This document shows, piece by piece, positions 9,160 to 17,844 of a stretch of DNA of 64,000 nucleotides. Position 1 is the stretch's first letter; the number at the start of each line of letters is the position of its first letter. This DNA is from CAWHYG01 sp963833505 (GTDB taxonomy: Bacteria; Eisenbacteria; RBG-16-71-46; CAIMUX01): assembly GCA_963833505.1 (NCBI GenBank), contig CAWHYG010000005.1, forward strand, positions 558,001 through 622,000, written 5' to 3'. The translations under genes and the position numbers were made by a program. Below the pieces are notes generated by a model. It searched no databases. It had not been told where the DNA came from and was given only the letters and a program-made list of their open reading frames with translations.

Positions 9160-11316
9160 CTACTTCCCGATCGGCGGAACCTCGAACTCGAACACGGTGG
9201 CATCTCCGACCTGGCGCTCGCTTGCGGGATGGAGCGCGCGGAGGTTCTCGCGAAACGCCGCGGCGATGTCCCCTGAGACGGACGGCTCGGAAGAAAAGCT
9301 CTTGCCGTCCGCGGCGAGCGACCACCGGGAAGGTTCGAGCACGATCCAGCGGATCGAGTTCCGGCGGAGAAAAGCGACGAGATTCGAGGAGAACCGAGCC
9401 TGTTGTTCCGCCGTGAGCGTCGAGAAGAGCCCGGAAGCGCCCAGGCCGCGAGTCAAGAGAGCCCACTCCCGGGTCGAAAAGGGATCTTCTCCGCGCACGC
9501 TCCGGAGGGGAACGGCGCTGCTCACGTCCTGAACGAGCCTCTGCTGGTGGACGGTCTGATACAGCATCGCCTCCCGCGCCGGCGTGCCCGGAACGTCCAG
9601 GATCGCGGTTGCGCCGGGCGAAGCGTGGATCGAAGCATAGGCCGGCGGGATCGGCGTGGCGGTGAGAGGGAAAGGCGCGGACAGCATCTCGAAGAGCAGG
9701 AGCGCCCCGATCACGACCTCAAGACGTGAGACAGCGCCGGATTCCGTGAACCCGCGCCGGCGCCGGATTTCCGCCCATCCGGCCGCGGCCGTCACGGCCA
9801 GGCAGAGGCCCATCGGTGCGACGTAGCGGATTGGGGTCCGGGATCCGGCCAGAAACGGAAGCGCCCGGGCCAGCAGCGCCTGCGGCATCGGCAGATCCAG
9901 GATCCTCCCCCCGGCATGAAGAACTGGCCCCAGCGAAAGCACCCAGAAACAGATCGTGCACCAGAACCAGATGCGCTGGCGGCGACCGCGCAGGATGGCC
10001 ACGGCCCCGACAGCGAAAAGAGCGATCGCGATCCATCCCAGCGAAAGGCCGAAGCCCGCGTTGTTTTCGTGAAACGATCCGGTAATCCCGCTGAAGAGGC
10101 CGCCCCAGAACGGATGGCGCGGGTTCGGAAGGAAGAAGTCGAGCAGATCCGCCGAGAAGAAGGCGGCCAGGCGCGGATCGAACGTCGTGTCCCCTTCCGC
10201 CATCCGCCGGGAAATCTGCACGAGGAGAGGGTTCAGAAGGGCCGTCCCGGCGACGAGCGAGACAATCGACGCCCAGATCCAAGCGCGGCGACCGGCGGAG
10301 TGCCGTCTGATCGCGACTCGCAACGGGGAACCCTGCTCGGAAGACCGTTCCCCCTCCGATGCCGAAACCGGAATTCCGGGCCCCGAGACACCGGGACCGG
10401 AGGCAATCCGGCCGGATTGGCGCCGCGCGGTGCCGTCCGCACCCGAGGCGTCATGCCTGGACGGATTCCGTGCGGAGCCGTCGTGCCCCGGCGCCCTTTG
10501 CTCAGGCGCGGCACCCGAACGGCGCTTTCTGACCCCGCTCGCGATCGGCGGGATCGCCAGCAAGGCGGAGAGCAGGATCGAGTACGCCGCGTACTCCAGC
10601 GACCCGTAAACCAGCAGGATCATCGACCCGGCCCAGAGCATCAGCCGGCCGGGAGACGGGCGATTCAGAAGCGCCGCCCAGGCCCAGACGGCCAGGACCA
10701 GAAGCTCGGTGGAGATCACGTGCAACCGGACGGTGTTCGCGAAGCGAAAGTTGGTGAACGCGAACAGGATCCCGGCCAGGAGCGAGGCCGACCGGTGGCT
10801 CGTCTGTTGCAACGCGAGGCGGTAGGTGAAATAGCCGGTCAGCGTGAAAGACGCGATCAGGATCAGGTTGTACGTGACGAAGAGCCGCCCCGGGTTGGAC
10901 AGACCGGCCAGGAGAATCTGGATCGGCAGGGAAAGCAGGCTGTAGGTGAATGCGAGGGTGTGAAGCCCGAGGCTGGTTCCGTTCGGATGGAACAGCCATC
11001 CCGTCTCGAGAGGATTGTGCCCGGAAGCCAGGGCGGTTCGAACCCACCAGAGATCCCAGACGCCGATGTAGGCATCGAGGCCGGCCCCCGATGCCAGCAT
11101 CATGCGCGTGGGATGCAGTGCCAGCGGAGAGGTCAGGCCGAGCGAGAGAAGAAGGAACCCCGCCAGGGTCGATCCCCGAAACGACAATCGGGACGCGGCG
11201 GACGATCGGGGCCGCGTTCCGGCCGGAGCCTTGGGGGCCCGCCGTCCTGCAGCGGCGTTTTCCGAGGTGCCGGTTGAGACGGCCGGGCGCGCCAGGAGAT
11301 ACCCCCCCGCGGCCAC
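9160..11316 (-). CDS. Polytopic membrane protein, GT-C glycosyltransferase-like
   Basis: A protein of about 718 residues with 10-12 membrane segments and a C-terminal soluble domain. The first large loop contains LDAYIGVWDLWWV, with acidic and Trp residues placed as in GT-C lipid-linked sugar transferases. The catalytic role is inferred, not shown. The N-terminus is uncertain. The GTG at 11316 has little ribosome-site support, and the frame stays open upstream to a stop near 11361. That upstream stretch encodes a convincing hydrophobic segment (VAWLFLILCVAAGGYLL) and a GGGAGG motif, but no ATG, GTG or TTG. Around 10310-10545 the cytoplasmic loop carries a long Gly/Ser/Arg-rich low-complexity insert. 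The downstream membrane protein is probably co-transcribed. Confidence 0.72.
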   Translation of the reverse strand: MAAGGYLLARPAVSTGTSENAAAGRRAPKAPAGTRPRSSAASRLSFRGSTLAGFLLLSLGLTSPLALHPTRMMLASGAGLDAYIGVWDLWWVRTALASGHNPLETGWLFHPNGTSLGLHTLAFTYSLLSLPIQILLAGLSNPGRLFVTYNLILIASFTLTGYFTYRLALQQTSHRSASLLAGILFAFTNFRFANTVRLHVISTELLVLAVWAWAALLNRPSPGRLMLWAGSMILLVYGSLEYAAYSILLSALLAIPPIASGVRKRRSGAAPEQRAPGHDGSARNPSRHDASGADGTARRQSGRIASGPGVSGPGIPVSASEGERSSEQGSPLRVAIRRHSAGRRAWIWASIVSLVAGTALLNPLLVQISRRMAEGDTTFDPRLAAFFSADLLDFFLPNPRHPFWGGLFSGITGSFHENNAGFGLSLGWIAIALFAVGAVAILRGRRQRIWFWCTICFWVLSLGPVLHAGGRILDLPMPQALLARALPFLAGSRTPIRYVAPMGLCLAVTAAAGWAEIRRRRGFTESGAVSRLEVVIGALLLFEMLSAPFPLTATPIPPAYASIHASPGATAILDVPGTPAREAMLYQTVHQQRLVQDVSSAVPLRSVRGEDPFSTREWALLTRGLGASGLFSTLTAEQQARFSSNLVAFLRRNSIRWIVLEPSRWSLAADGKSFSSEPSVSGDIAAAFRENLRALHPASERQVGDATVFEFEVPPIGK
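10310..10545 (-). repeat. Low-complexity coding insert in the GT-C-like gene
   Basis: A stretch of roughly 70-80 codons rich in Gly, Ser, Ala, Arg and Pro (for example GHDGSARNPS, GVSGPGIPVSASEG) interrupts the membrane-spanning region between two hydrophobic segments. It has no predicted fold. It resembles the inserts in addA, comM, the 17058-17792 gene, ctaB and the DUF3179 gene. Confidence 0.55.
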
Positions 11317-11433
11317 GCAGAGGATCAGGAACAGCCAAGCGACCAGAGACGCCTCCCAGATTCAATCGATCCTAATCTCCGGTGCCTCGCGACGGGCGAT
11401 CATGAATCATGCGGGCCAATGCGCCGATCGCCC

Positions 11434-13239
11434 TCAAAGCCCGATCACGACCCCTTCGCCGCGCGGATCGGTGGCCCCAAGGCAGACTCCATTTTCGAGG
11501 AAACGGATCGCCTGAAAGAAGCCGCTTCCATCCCACGGACCCGAGCGCACCAGCTCATGCCCCAGCTTCATCATCCGGTGGCGAACCGAGGCCGGCATCC
11601 GCCCCTCGATGCTCACGCGATCGCCGGCCAGCCCCCAGCGCGGCGCCTCGAGCGCCGCCGCCAGCCGTTCCGGCTCGGGAAGAGGAGGACGTTCGGACGA
11701 AAGGCGCCTCGCCTGGCTCCACCGGCCCGGAACCATCGGCGCCGGGCCTTCCCAGCGCGGCCGCCCCGCCATCAGGTGACGAAGCGTCTGCAGGCTCGTC
11801 TGGATCTGATGATCCGCGCCCGGAGTGCCCCCGACCAGCCAGGGCGCGCCTTCCTTCAGGATCAGGAACGAGTTCAGCGTGTGCACCGTCTTCTTGCCCG
11901 GCTCGAGGCGGTTGACGTGGGCCGGATCGAGCGAGAACGCGCTCGCCCGGTTGTTCAGGATGATTCCGGTCTCCGGCTCCAGGAAGCCGCATCCGAACGG
12001 ATGGAAGATGCTCTGGATGAGCCCCGCGACGTTGCCGTCGCGGTCGACCGCGCACAGATAGGTGGTGTCCGTTCCGGAGGCGCCTCCGATCGTTGGAAAG
12101 AAACCGGCCTCGCGATAACGCGCGACGAGCCCCCGGGCCGCGGGACCGGAGTCTTCCAGCGCGGTCAGCGTGATCTCGGCCGCCTGAGATGCAGGCATCG
12201 GGGCCTCATCCAGCAGGCGCGCCAGACGCGCCACGGTGTGCGGGGCGAGGAGCGTCTCGACCAGCTCGGTCTCGGTGACGGGCAGGAGACGTTTGTCGGT
12301 CAAGAAGAGATCCCGGATGGCCAGGGCGATCCTCGCCGCCTGGATCTGCCGGTGCATCTCGATCCATGGCCTGGGTTCCCGGTCCATCGAGTCCATCAAG
12401 GCGAGAAGCAGGCAGAGCAGGATTCCCTGTGAAGACAGGGGTTGCTCATAAAGCACAAGGCCGCTCCCGCCGGGATCGGATTGGTCCGGCTCGCCCGTTG
12501 CTTCCCGCCGCGGTCCGAGCCGGAGTTCGTACGGGGAGAGAAGCTCCGTCTCGTGGTCGCCGAGATCGGAGAGGGCCATCACGCCGCCGGCCCTTTGGAT
12601 TCCCATCACCAGCTTCTCCGCGATTTCGCCCTCGTAGAGCGCTTCGGCTCCGTCCCGGGCCAGGCGCGCGAGCGTTCGGGCCAATGCCCGAGGCTGGCAG
12701 ATCTCACCGGCGGCGAGCGGCGATCCATCCCTGTGCAGGAAACTCGCGGTCAGGCCGTGATCCCGGCTGAGAAGTTCGCGCTCCCGCTGGAGGACGCGGC
12801 CCAGGCGCCACGAAACCGGAAAGCCCTCCTCCGCGTGTCGAACAGCGGGCTCGATCAGATCACCCCACTCCAGGCGTCCCCAGCCGTACCACGCCTCTTC
12901 CCAGGCCGATGCGCATCCCGGGATCGTGGCGGACAACGGGTCTCGGAGGGGGATGGTCATCCTTCCCGGAAACCGGTCCCGGGTCAAGGCGGCGGGAGCG
13001 GCGCCGTTGCCGTTGATCGCGGTCACGCTGCCGTCTTCACGGTCATACACCAGGAGAAAGGCGTCGCCCCCGAGGCCGCTGGCGGAAGGTTCGACCACCG
13101 CCAGGACTGCGGCGGCCGCCACGGCCGCTTCCACCGCGTGACCTCCGGCCCCGAGGATGGACGCGCCGGCTTCAGCGGCCAGCGGATGGGAGGCCGCGAT
13201 CATGCCTTCCCGGGCGAGCGCCGGCGGGCGGCGGATCAT
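11434..13239 (-). CDS. ggt: Gamma-glutamyltransferase (Ntn-hydrolase)
   Basis: A 601-residue member of the gamma-glutamyltranspeptidase family, which cleaves the gamma-glutamyl bond of glutathione and related compounds. The precursor normally self-cleaves before a conserved Thr; here that is the first Thr of TTYLCAVDRDGN near residue 392. Family signatures include GGHAVEAAVAAAAVL and SGLGGDAFLLVYD near the N-terminus, and NNRASAFSLDPAH and GGTPGADHQ in the small subunit. No signal peptide is visible, so a cytoplasmic location is more likely than the periplasmic site of the E. coli enzyme, unless the true start lies elsewhere. A short Gly/Asp/Pro-rich stretch near residues 245-260 is atypical. 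The divergent neighbour is a hydrolase/cysteine operon, which could tie glutathione turnover to cysteine supply. Confidence 0.9.
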   Translation of the reverse strand: MIRRPPALAREGMIAASHPLAAEAGASILGAGGHAVEAAVAAAAVLAVVEPSASGLGGDAFLLVYDREDGSVTAINGNGAAPAALTRDRFPGRMTIPLRDPLSATIPGCASAWEEAWYGWGRLEWGDLIEPAVRHAEEGFPVSWRLGRVLQRERELLSRDHGLTASFLHRDGSPLAAGEICQPRALARTLARLARDGAEALYEGEIAEKLVMGIQRAGGVMALSDLGDHETELLSPYELRLGPRREATGEPDQSDPGGSGLVLYEQPLSSQGILLCLLLALMDSMDREPRPWIEMHRQIQAARIALAIRDLFLTDKRLLPVTETELVETLLAPHTVARLARLLDEAPMPASQAAEITLTALEDSGPAARGLVARYREAGFFPTIGGASGTDTTYLCAVDRDGNVAGLIQSIFHPFGCGFLEPETGIILNNRASAFSLDPAHVNRLEPGKKTVHTLNSFLILKEGAPWLVGGTPGADHQIQTSLQTLRHLMAGRPRWEGPAPMVPGRWSQARRLSSERPPLPEPERLAAALEAPRWGLAGDRVSIEGRMPASVRHRMMKLGHELVRSGPWDGSGFFQAIRFLENGVCLGATDPRGEGVVIGL

Positions 13240-13461
13240 GTGCAGATCGTCTCCACGGAGATAGATGGAAGCAGAGACCCGAAGGCGCCGCCAGAGGAAA
13301 CCGCGGCCGGGAGCGCCTTGGGAAACCAGCCGGCAGGACCAACGATCTCGGTCGCGGTTGGTAGGCAGGTGGGAACCCTGCGGCGGGTTGGAGGCCGCTC
13401 GCGCATTGCAAGCCAGGCTGGTATGGGCATCGAGGTTCCCCGACGTACGTTCTCCGACATA

Positions 13462-13490
13462 TTGCTGATTTGCTCAAGGCCGTCTAGACT
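13462..13490 (+). promoter_or_regulatory. Probable promoter of the MBL-cysE-cysK operon
   Basis: TTGCTG (13462-13467) and TAGACT (13485-13490) are separated by exactly 17 bases and lie 40 bases upstream of the hydrolase ATG. The surrounding patch is less GC-rich than the flanking genes. Consensus similarity is the only evidence. Confidence 0.5.
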
Positions 13491-13530
13491 CGCAGGTTCG
13501 CCACGCCGCAAGAGGAGATTGCCGGAGCCC

Positions 13531-14178
13531 ATGATCATCAGGACTCTCATCGTCGGGCCGATCCAGTGCAACTGCTGCATTCTCGGATGTGAGGCGACGC
13601 GCGAGGCCCTGGTCATCGATCCGGGAGATGAGGTCGAGCGGATCCTGAAGGCGCTCGAAAAGGAGAATCTCGTTCTCAAGGCGATCTTCCACACGCACGC
13701 TCATCTCGATCATGTCGGCGCCTCGGCAGCTCTGGCCCGCGCCACCGGCGCGCCGATCCTGCTCCACGAGGCGGATCTACCGCTTTGGGAGCACGTCCCC
13801 GAACAGGCCGCCGCCTTCGGATTCCGGGCTCCATCGATGGCCCCGGTTGACCGATATCTCCAGGATGGAGAGTCGGTTTCCTGGGGCCGGGACACCGGCG
13901 TGGTGCTCCACACTCCGGGACACACGCCGGGGAGCATCTCTCTCTACGTCGCCGCCGAGGCGCGCCTGTTCTCCGGAGACACGCTGTTCGCCGGATCGAT
14001 CGGGCGGACCGATCTCTGGATGGGAGACGAGAGGGCGATCCTCCGGTCGATCCGAGAGAGGATCCTGACCCTTCCGGACGAGACGATCGTGGTCCCTGGA
14101 CATGGGCCTGCCACTTCGATCGGCGAAGAGCGGCGCAGCAATCCGTTCGTGGCGGATGACCAAGGAGGTCGGGTGTGA
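13531..14178 (+). CDS. Metallo-beta-lactamase-fold hydrolase (glyoxalase II-like)
   Basis: A compact 215-residue zinc/iron hydrolase. The metal-binding signature is THAHLDH at residues 55-61. Further ligands appear in HTPGHTPGS, in FSGDTLFAGSIGRTDLW (the bridging Asp), and in VPGHGP near the C-terminus. This is the pattern of YcbL/glyoxalase-II-like enzymes that open thioesters such as S-lactoylglutathione. Some relatives oxidise persulfides, and the position directly ahead of cysE and cysK makes a sulfur-metabolism role attractive, but the sequence does not decide. The reading frame extends far upstream antisense to ggt, but the ATG at 13531 has AGAGGAG and CCGGAG upstream and matches the family N-terminus. 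The stop overlaps the cysE GTG by 4 bp. Confidence 0.9.
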   Translation: MIIRTLIVGPIQCNCCILGCEATREALVIDPGDEVERILKALEKENLVLKAIFHTHAHLDHVGASAALARATGAPILLHEADLPLWEHVPEQAAAFGFRAPSMAPVDRYLQDGESVSWGRDTGVVLHTPGHTPGSISLYVAAEARLFSGDTLFAGSIGRTDLWMGDERAILRSIRERILTLPDETIVVPGHGPATSIGEERRSNPFVADDQGGRV

Positions 14179-15101
14179 AGCGGCATCCTCTTTCCGAGAA
14201 GCTGGGGGAGATCACCGGCCGGATCGTGAGCACCTACGGCGGCGGTCCGTCGCCGGCCGAAAACCTGGATCCGGAGTTGCGGCTGCCCTCGCGCGGGGTC
14301 ACGACTTCGATCCTCGAACGGCTCTTCGGAGTATTCTATCCTGGCTACCACGGGGTTCAGCACCTGACCCGGGAGAACGTCGGCTTTCACATCGGCGCGA
14401 CCCTGGACGACATCGCCGACGATCTGACCGAACAGGTCTACCGCGCGCTCCACTTCGAGTGCCGCCAGGGAAGCGGTCCCTGTGAATCCTGCGCCACCCG
14501 TGCCGGCGAGATCGTTGCGGTCTTCTTCAATCGGCTTCCCGAAGTCCGGAGGATGCTGATCCTGGACGTTCAAGCCGCCTACGACGGCGATCCGGCCGCT
14601 CCCAACCTGGCCGAGATCATCTTCGCCTACCCGGGACTCGTGGCGGTCACGATCTATCGGATCGCCCACGAGCTGCACATCCAGGGCGTGCCGCTGCTTC
14701 CCCGCATCATGACGGAGTGCGCCCACTCCCGGACCGGCATCGACATCCACCCGGGCGCGGTCATCGGCGAGTCCTTCTTCATCGATCACGGAACCGGCGT
14801 CGTCGTCGGCGAAACCACCGAGATCGGCAATTCCGTGAAGCTGTACCAGGGCGTGACCCTGGGAGCCCTGTCCTTCCCGAAGGATGAACGAGGCAAGCTG
14901 ATCCGGGGAGTCAAGCGCCACCCGACCCTCCGGGACAACGTGGTCATCTATGCCGGAGCGACCATCCTGGGCGGAGCGACCGTCATCGGCGAGGGGTCGG
15001 TCATCGGCGGGAACACGTGGGTGACCTCTTCCGTGCCGCCCAGAACCAAGGTGATGAACGAAATGCGGGCGGTTCGGGTCGAGCCGAATCACCAGAGTTG
15101 A
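14175..15101 (+). CDS. cysE: Serine O-acetyltransferase
   Basis: A 308-residue enzyme that makes O-acetylserine from serine and acetyl-CoA, the first step of cysteine synthesis. The C-terminal half is a left-handed beta-helix of hexapeptide repeats (IDIHPGAVIGESFFIDHG, VVIYAGATILGGATVIG, GSVIGGNTWV), with the catalytic His in DHGTGVVVGE. The N-terminal alpha-helical domain is longer than in E. coli CysE, as in the plant-like/EpsC-type group, and contains an unusual cysteine cluster (CRQGSGPCESCATRAG) that could bind a metal or act in redox control. The GTG start overlaps the previous stop (GTGA) with AAGGAGG six bases upstream. Cysteine synthase follows 219 bp downstream. Confidence 0.94.
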   Translation: MKRHPLSEKLGEITGRIVSTYGGGPSPAENLDPELRLPSRGVTTSILERLFGVFYPGYHGVQHLTRENVGFHIGATLDDIADDLTEQVYRALHFECRQGSGPCESCATRAGEIVAVFFNRLPEVRRMLILDVQAAYDGDPAAPNLAEIIFAYPGLVAVTIYRIAHELHIQGVPLLPRIMTECAHSRTGIDIHPGAVIGESFFIDHGTGVVVGETTEIGNSVKLYQGVTLGALSFPKDERGKLIRGVKRHPTLRDNVVIYAGATILGGATVIGEGSVIGGNTWVTSSVPPRTKVMNEMRAVRVEPNHQS

Positions 15102-15108
15102 TTGGGAA

Positions 15109-15129
15109 TCCGTGATCTTTTTCCACGGA
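15109..15129 (+). other. Small inverted repeat between cysE and cysK
   Basis: TCCGTG (15109-15114) and CACGGA (15124-15129) can pair around a nine-base T-rich loop, eight bases after the cysE stop. The T run is in the loop rather than after the stem, so it is not a standard terminator. It could mark an mRNA processing site or partial attenuation. Confidence 0.3.
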
Positions 15130-15320
15130 CCGCGGAGGCGCGCGCGGCGCCGGTTCGGAGGGCGGGGCCGCACCCAGCGGCTGACGGGTCGGGCTCCATC
15201 CCCCCGCAGAGTGGACGAGACGGTGGTGAGGGCCGCAATCCAGAGGGGATGGGACGGGCCCGCGCGGGACGGAGCGGGAAATGCACCGGGCATGGCCCGC
15301 GGCAAGCCGGAGGAGCATCC

Positions 15321-16292
15321 ATGAAGATCTATGACAGCATCATCGACACGATCGGCCGCACCCCCCTGGTTCGGACCCCCGGGCTGTCCAAGGGCCTGGG
15401 AGCCGACGTCGTCTTCAAGCTCGAATCCTTCAACCCGATGTCCAGCGTCAAAGACCGGATCGGATACTCCATGGTCCAGGACGCGCTGGACCGGGGCGCG
15501 ATCAAGCCGGGGACGACGGTCGTCGAACCGACCTCGGGCAACACCGGGATCGCCCTGGCCTTTGTCTGCGCGGCGAAGAAGATCCCGTTGATCCTGACCA
15601 TGCCGGAGACGATGTCGATCGAGCGCCGGAAAGTCCTGGCGGCCCTCGGCGCCAAGGTGGTTTTGACCGAGGGCGCCAAGGGCATGAAGGGCGCGATCGC
15701 CAAGGCGCAGGAGATCCGTGACGCCACTCCGGGAGCGATGATCATCGGGCAGTTCTCCAATCCGGCCAATCCCGAGATCCATCGCCGGACCACCGCGGTC
15801 GAGATCTGGGATGACACCGACGGCAAGGTCGACATTCTGGTCGCCGGAGTGGGCACGGGCGGGACGATCACGGGCTGCGGCGAGGTCCTGAAGGCCAGGA
15901 AGCCTTCGGTCCGCGTGGTGGCGGTCGAGCCGGCCGCTTCTCCGGTCATCACCCAGCTTAGGGAGGGCAAGGACCTTCAGCCGGGACCGCACAAGATCCA
16001 GGGCCTCGGGGCCGGCTTCATCCCGGAGATCCTGAACACGAAGATCATCGACGAGGTCATCCAGGTCTCGAACGAGCGGGCCTTCGAGGTGTCCCGCCGG
16101 CTGTGCCGCGAGGAGGGCCTCATGGTCGGAATCTCCTCGGGCGCCATAGCCTACGCGGCCTTTGAGGTGGCGAAACGCCCGGAAAATCGGGGCAAGCTGA
16201 TCGTGGCGGTCCTGGCCAGCCACGGCGAGCGCTACCTGTCCACTCCGCTCTATGACTTCCCGGAGGACCAGGGGAACGGCGTCACCGTGTGA
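15321..16292 (+). CDS. cysK: Cysteine synthase A (O-acetylserine sulfhydrylase)
   Basis: A PLP enzyme of 323 residues that converts O-acetylserine and sulfide to cysteine. The PLP Lys44 lies in NPMSSVKDRIG. The substrate loop is EPTSGNTGIALA, the phosphate-binding glycine loop is GVGTGGTITG, and the late PLP contact is GISSGA. Length and motifs are normal. The open frame extends upstream through the 219-bp spacer, but the ATG at 15321 has GGAGGAG upstream and matches the family N-terminus (IYDSIIDTIGRTPLV). It completes the two-step cysteine pathway with cysE, which it follows in the same orientation, so the proteins may form the classical CysE-CysK complex. The short inverted repeat in the spacer may adjust expression. 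Confidence 0.97.
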   Translation: MKIYDSIIDTIGRTPLVRTPGLSKGLGADVVFKLESFNPMSSVKDRIGYSMVQDALDRGAIKPGTTVVEPTSGNTGIALAFVCAAKKIPLILTMPETMSIERRKVLAALGAKVVLTEGAKGMKGAIAKAQEIRDATPGAMIIGQFSNPANPEIHRRTTAVEIWDDTDGKVDILVAGVGTGGTITGCGEVLKARKPSVRVVAVEPAASPVITQLREGKDLQPGPHKIQGLGAGFIPEILNTKIIDEVIQVSNERAFEVSRRLCREEGLMVGISSGAIAYAAFEVAKRPENRGKLIVAVLASHGERYLSTPLYDFPEDQGNGVTV

Positions 16293-16478
16293 CCTCTTCG
16301 GGAGCAGCCCGGGGCTGGCCCGGCGCCGGCGCTCGAAGGGGTGGCTACCGTTTCGGGGCCTGGCGGCCCACTGCCGCCGGGCCCTTGCCTGTGCTACCAT
16401 TTCCCGGTGCCACCATGCTGCGGCGCGCCGGTCGAGCGCCGGGGGGGTCGGAGAAGATACGGGACAGGAGGGGCCATC

Positions 16479-16961
16479 ATGGCGGGAGCCGGACCGCGGG
16501 GGATGCTGCGCGGCAGTCTGAATCGTTTGGAGGGCCGGGAACTGGAAGGAATCCACGCCGGACCGACGCCGGGGGCGCGGGCGGCTTTGATCGCGCTGGC
16601 GGCCTGCGCGCTTCTGGGGCTGGTCTCCTGCGCCGGCATCAAGAAGACCCTCGATGGCCCTCCCCTGCCGATCCCTTCTGGAGCGACTCGCGTCGACGTC
16701 CTGCTCGACGAATATACGATCACGATGCCGGCCAGCATCCACGCGGGCTCCATCGCCTTTGTCATCAAGAATAAAGGCGACTACGACCATAACTTCAGGA
16801 TCACGGGCGACGCCGTCGACCAGAAGCTGGGCGCGGATCTGAAGACGGGAGACGTCGTGGTTCTGACGCTCGAGCTCAAGCCGGGGAGCTACACCATCAT
16901 CGATCCGGTCCAGGACTTCGCCACCGTGGGGATGAAGCGGGACCTCACTGTCACGCCGTAG
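16479..16961 (+). CDS. Cupredoxin-like lipoprotein
   Basis: A 160-residue exported protein. A hydrophobic stretch ends in the lipobox LVSC, giving a lipidated Cys51 after an unusually long N-terminal leader. The mature part (about 60-160) has the beta-rich pattern of cupredoxin-like domains: YTITMPASIHAGSIAFVIKN, then GDYDHNFRITG, then a closing strand LKPGSYTIIDPV. One His (in DHNF) fits a copper ligand, but the Cys-His-Met cluster of true blue-copper proteins is absent, so electron transfer is doubtful. AGGAGG six bases upstream supports the ATG at 16479. It follows cysK in the same direction at about 190 bp and faces the next gene convergently. The exact function is unknown. Confidence 0.75.
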   Translation: MAGAGPRGMLRGSLNRLEGRELEGIHAGPTPGARAALIALAACALLGLVSCAGIKKTLDGPPLPIPSGATRVDVLLDEYTITMPASIHAGSIAFVIKNKGDYDHNFRITGDAVDQKLGADLKTGDVVVLTLELKPGSYTIIDPVQDFATVGMKRDLTVTP

Positions 16962-17057
16962 GGGTGCGCAGCTCGCGACGCGCATCGCGCTTTCGCAGCC
17001 ATCCTTTGTGCGCCTCGTCGCTCGGCAACTGGAGCGGTTCTCGCCTTTTCCGTCCGC

Positions 17058-17792
17058 CTACGACAGATACGCCACTTTGACCACCCTGTAGGCCGGCGCG
17101 TAGGCCGCCAGATACGCCGGAGAGTGATGGATGGCGGGAAATCCCCGACCGCCGAGATCTTCCAGAATCCGGCGGAGACGTTCGGCGTCGATCGACGGCC
17201 GCAGGCGGCCGGCAAGTTCAAGCCCTCTCTCGATCGCGCTCTGGAACTCCGGCGCGGAGCCACAGTGGTCATTGGCCGTGCGCACGAACGCCTGAAGCAG
17301 CATCTCCGGATCGCGACCCGCGGCCAGGTAGGGCCGGAGGTGGACGCGGGCGATCGTGCCATCGCGGGAGATCGGATCGATCAGGGGCTCAACCAAGGGC
17401 GAGGGTCCGGAGGTCCCCGGCGCTTCTTCCATCCGAGCCGGGTTGACCGACGCCGGGGCGTCATACTCTGACGACGGAGCGCCGACGTCATGCACCGGGC
17501 GCGGGCCGACCGTTGCCGCGGCCTCATCCACCTGGCATGGCCCGACGATCGCGGCGTGATCCGCCGGCCATCGCCCGACGATCCGGGCGTGGTCCACCGC
17601 GGCGTGATCTACCGGGGCCGGCCCGAGCGCCGCCAGCTCCTCCTCCAACCACCGCCGGGCGGTGGTGGGATCGGGGACGGCGTGTTCGCTGCCGAAGACC
17701 GCCTGATGGACCAGCTTGTACAGATCCTCTGCGCCCATCAGCGGATAGCGCAGGAGGTGCACCTCGATCGGGTCGATTTCTCCGGCCTTCAC
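17058..17792 (-). CDS. Conserved hypothetical protein with a repetitive insert
   Basis: I recognise the ends as a widespread uncharacterised family but know no function. The N-terminal part reads HLLRYPLMGAEDLYKLVHQ, then GSEHAV and RRWLEEEL. The C-terminal part contains LIDPISRDGTIARVHLRPY and ends with HHSPAYLAAYAPAYRVVK. Between them, roughly residues 58-142, lies a low-complexity block of degenerate 11-12-residue units (VDHARIVGRWP, ADHAAIVGPCQ, VDEAAATVGPRP). In homologues the flanking segments are expected to be joined directly; this is recollection of the family, not a search. The start is a GTG with weak ribosome-site support and could lie slightly upstream. It is 52 bp downstream of a secreted-protein gene on the same strand. 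Confidence 0.72.
   Translation of the reverse strand: MKAGEIDPIEVHLLRYPLMGAEDLYKLVHQAVFGSEHAVPDPTTARRWLEEELAALGPAPVDHAAVDHARIVGRWPADHAAIVGPCQVDEAAATVGPRPVHDVGAPSSEYDAPASVNPARMEEAPGTSGPSPLVEPLIDPISRDGTIARVHLRPYLAAGRDPEMLLQAFVRTANDHCGSAPEFQSAIERGLELAGRLRPSIDAERLRRILEDLGGRGFPAIHHSPAYLAAYAPAYRVVKVAYLS
17366..17621 (-). repeat. Degenerate repeat block inside the conserved hypothetical gene
   Basis: Degenerate units of 33-36 bp encode variants of an Asp-His-Ala-Ala-x-Val-Gly motif (PADHAAIVG, VDHARIVG, VDEAAATVG). The block splits the otherwise conserved protein and keeps its frame. Unit boundaries are approximate. Confidence 0.6.
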
Positions 17793-17844
17793 AGACGCTT
17801 CCCGGGAGTCTGCGCGGCCTCGGATGATGGGCGCGGGATCCGAC

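Noticed and set aside
6693..9416. A 907-codon open frame on the plus strand
   Set aside because: It overlaps the GGDEF gene and runs antisense to the membrane protein; the product is Arg/Glu/Gln-rich without any domain, typical of high-GC shadow frames.
13944..16985. A 1013-codon open frame on the minus strand
   Set aside because: It covers the complementary strand of the hydrolase, cysE, cysK and lipoprotein genes, all of which have strong family motifs and ribosome sites.
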